Shown one piece after another: positions 62,688-64,000 of a DNA stretch of 64,000 nucleotides. Made by a program: the position numbers and the translations under genes. Each line of letters starts with the position of its first letter. Position 1 is the first letter of the stretch. The stretch comes from Pseudomonadales bacterium (GTDB lineage: Bacteria; Pseudomonadota; Gammaproteobacteria; Pseudomonadales; Azotimanducaceae): the NCBI GenBank assembly GCA_028285415.1, contig JANQPF010000001.1:1-64000 (forward strand), in the 5' to 3' direction. The notes beneath the pieces are model-generated. The model made no database searches. It was not told the DNA's origin and worked only from the letters and a program-made list of their open reading frames with translations.

Positions 62688-64000
62688 ATGGCAGAAATGC
62701 TGTCTGGTGGTGACATGTTGATCCGCGCGCTCCAGGACGAAGGCGTCGAGTACGTCTTCGGTTACCCCGGAGGTGCTGCCCTGCATATCTATGACGCGGT
62801 GTTCCGTCAGCAGAAGGTGGAGCACATTCTGGTGCGTCACGAGCAGGCTGCGACCCACATGGCGGACGGCTATGCGCGCGCCACCGGCAGACCGGGCGTG
62901 GTCCTCGTGACCTCCGGCCCGGGTGCAACCAATGCCATTACGGGCATTGCCACCGCCTATATGGACAGCATTCCCATGGTCGTGATTTCCGGCCAGGTGG
63001 AGCAACAGCTGATCGGCACGGACGCGTTCCAGGAAACGGACATGGTGGGTGTTTCGCGACCGGTTGTGAAACACAGCTTCATGGTCAAGGAAGCGGCTGA
63101 GATCCCCGCAGTGGTGAAAAAGGCGTTTCACATTGCCACCACCGGCCGGCCGGGGCCGGTGGTCATCGACGTGCCGAAGGATACGACGGCGCCAACCGTC
63201 TTTGCGGAGTACAACTATCCGAAGAGCGTGAAAATGCGTTCTTACAATCCGGCAACCCGCGGTAACGGGCGCCAGATCCGCAAAGCGCTGGCGGCGCTGA
63301 AGAGTGCACAACGGCCAATTTTCTACGTCGGCGGGGGTGTCGTCACCGGTGACGGCAGCGAGCCGCTCAGGCGTCTGGTCGACGCGCTCGGCTACCCGGT
63401 CACCAATACGCTCATGGGTCTTGGCGCCTATCCGGGAGCGGATCAAAAATGTCTCGGCATGCTCGGCATGCACGGCACCTACCAGGCCAACATGGCCATG
63501 CACGAAGCGGATCTGATCTTTGCGGTCGGCGCGCGCTTTGACGACCGCGTCACCAACAACCCGGCCAAGTTCGCGCCTCAGGCGACCGTGATCCATATCG
63601 ACGTGGACCCGGCATCCATCTCGAAAATTGTCGCGGCGGATATCCCGATCGTCGGGAATGCGCGCCTGGTGCTCGAGGAGATGGCTGAGCAGCTGAAGAA
63701 AGATCTCGACGCGGAGAGTGAAGACGACAAAACCCAGCGCGCGGGCCGTCTCGAAAAATGGTGGGCGCAGATCGAGGAATGGCGCACGGAGCACGGGTTG
63801 AATCACAATCTCGCGCCGGACCCCGACAAACCCATCCTGCCGCAGCTGGCCGTGCAGATGCTTTACAAGGCGACGGACGGAGACGCGTACGTGACGTCCG
63901 ACGTCGGCCAGCATCAGATGTTCGCTGCGCAGTACTATCACTTTCCGGAACCGCGCCGCTGGATCAATTCCGGCGGGCTCGGCACCATGGGCTTCGGTCT
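62688..64000 (+). CDS. ilvB: Acetolactate synthase, large subunit (5' part; runs off right edge)
   Basis: 437 complete codons. The opening [29 protein letters not shown] is the standard ALS/AHAS start, followed by [21 protein letters not shown] (ThDP Glu), [11 protein letters not shown] and [10 protein letters not shown]. It runs past the window end. First step of branched-chain amino-acid synthesis. Needs a small subunit (ilvN/ilvH) that would be to the right. Confidence 0.96.
   Translation, partial: MAEMLSGGDMLIRALQDEGVEYVFGYPGGAALHIYDAVFRQQKVEHILVRHEQAATHMADGYARATGRPGVVLVTSGPGATNAITGIATAYMDSIPMVVISGQVEQQLIGTDAFQETDMVGVSRPVVKHSFMVKEAAEIPAVVKKAFHIATTGRPGPVVIDVPKDTTAPTVFAEYNYPKSVKMRSYNPATRGNGRQIRKALAALKSAQRPIFYVGGGVVTGDGSEPLRRLVDALGYPVTNTLMGLGAYPGADQKCLGMLGMHGTYQANMAMHEADLIFAVGARFDDRVTNNPAKFAPQATVIHIDVDPASISKIVAADIPIVGNARLVLEEMAEQLKKDLDAESEDDKTQRAGRLEKWWAQIEEWRTEHGLNHNLAPDPDKPILPQLAVQMLYKATDGDAYVTSDVGQHQMFAAQYYHFPEPRRWINSGGLGTMGFG

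Noticed and set aside
62529-63941. 470-codon minus-strand frame over ilvB
   Set aside because: The plus-strand product has all acetolactate synthase motifs; the antisense frame is His/Arg-rich without any domain.

Overview
The window looks like the chromosome of a free-living gammaproteobacterium, moderately GC-rich and probably aquatic. The main evidence is the block from 47.2 to 61.8 kb: ispB, then rplU-rpmA-obgE-proB, rpsT, murJ-ribF-lspA-fkpB, a fimT-like pseudopilin, pilR-pilS, bamD, rluD and pgeF. From memory this is the Pseudomonas-type order, but ileS is absent between ribF and lspA, and ispH plus most minor pilin genes are absent between fkpB and fimT. The surrounding gene content (TonB-dependent receptor, P450, luciferase-like oxidoreductase, several family VIII type serine hydrolases) also fits an environmental heterotroph.

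Layout. 0-7.2 kb is an accessory stretch: a secreted serine hydrolase with its TetR regulator, an unusually short P450, a HAD phosphatase, a secreted CopC/DJ-1 fusion, an orphan OmpR-type regulator and a GFA-family protein. 7.6-18.3 kb holds the most striking cluster: a membrane Ser/Thr kinase convergent with four genes on the minus strand. In transcription order these are a TPR/outer-membrane-barrel protein, a giant FecR-domain protein with an Asp/Thr/Gly repeat linker and a TbpB-like C-terminal barrel, a secreted TPR-CHAT (caspase-like) protein, and a DUF4384-like/OmpA protein. All four have export signals, so the cluster looks like an envelope-spanning sensing or surface-display system. I do not recognise it as a described system.

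18.5-29.6 kb is a metabolic and metal-handling stretch: a Tat-exported copper-storage-like protein, an amidohydrolase and a GPH-type transporter that share a near-identical palindromic operator, two secreted YHS proteins, an orphan TAXI-type lipoprotein, a carotenoid-isomerase-like flavoprotein, a membrane-tethered XRE protein, and a TetR gene divergent from a tandem DUF1330-like protein.

29.7-39.7 kb looks like an island zone. A functional tRNA-Pro(CGG) lies at its right end, and four partial or decayed copies of the tRNA 3' part lie in the same orientation at 39.5, 39.4, 37.3 and 31.2 kb. Between the copies are a TonB-receptor remnant, an AraC regulator divergent from an intact TonB receptor, a serine hydrolase, a BAAT-type acyl hydrolase and a truncated NTF2-like gene. 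This is the pattern left by repeated integration at a tRNA 3' end, but no integrase is present.

39.7-48.3 kb carries a TPR/TolB-like membrane protein, an MFS transporter, a luciferase-like oxidoreductase, and an overlapping ispB/S33 peptidase/ABC ATPase/ABC permease gene string. 48.3-64 kb is housekeeping, ending in a truncated acetolactate synthase large-subunit gene (ilvB type) that runs off the right edge.
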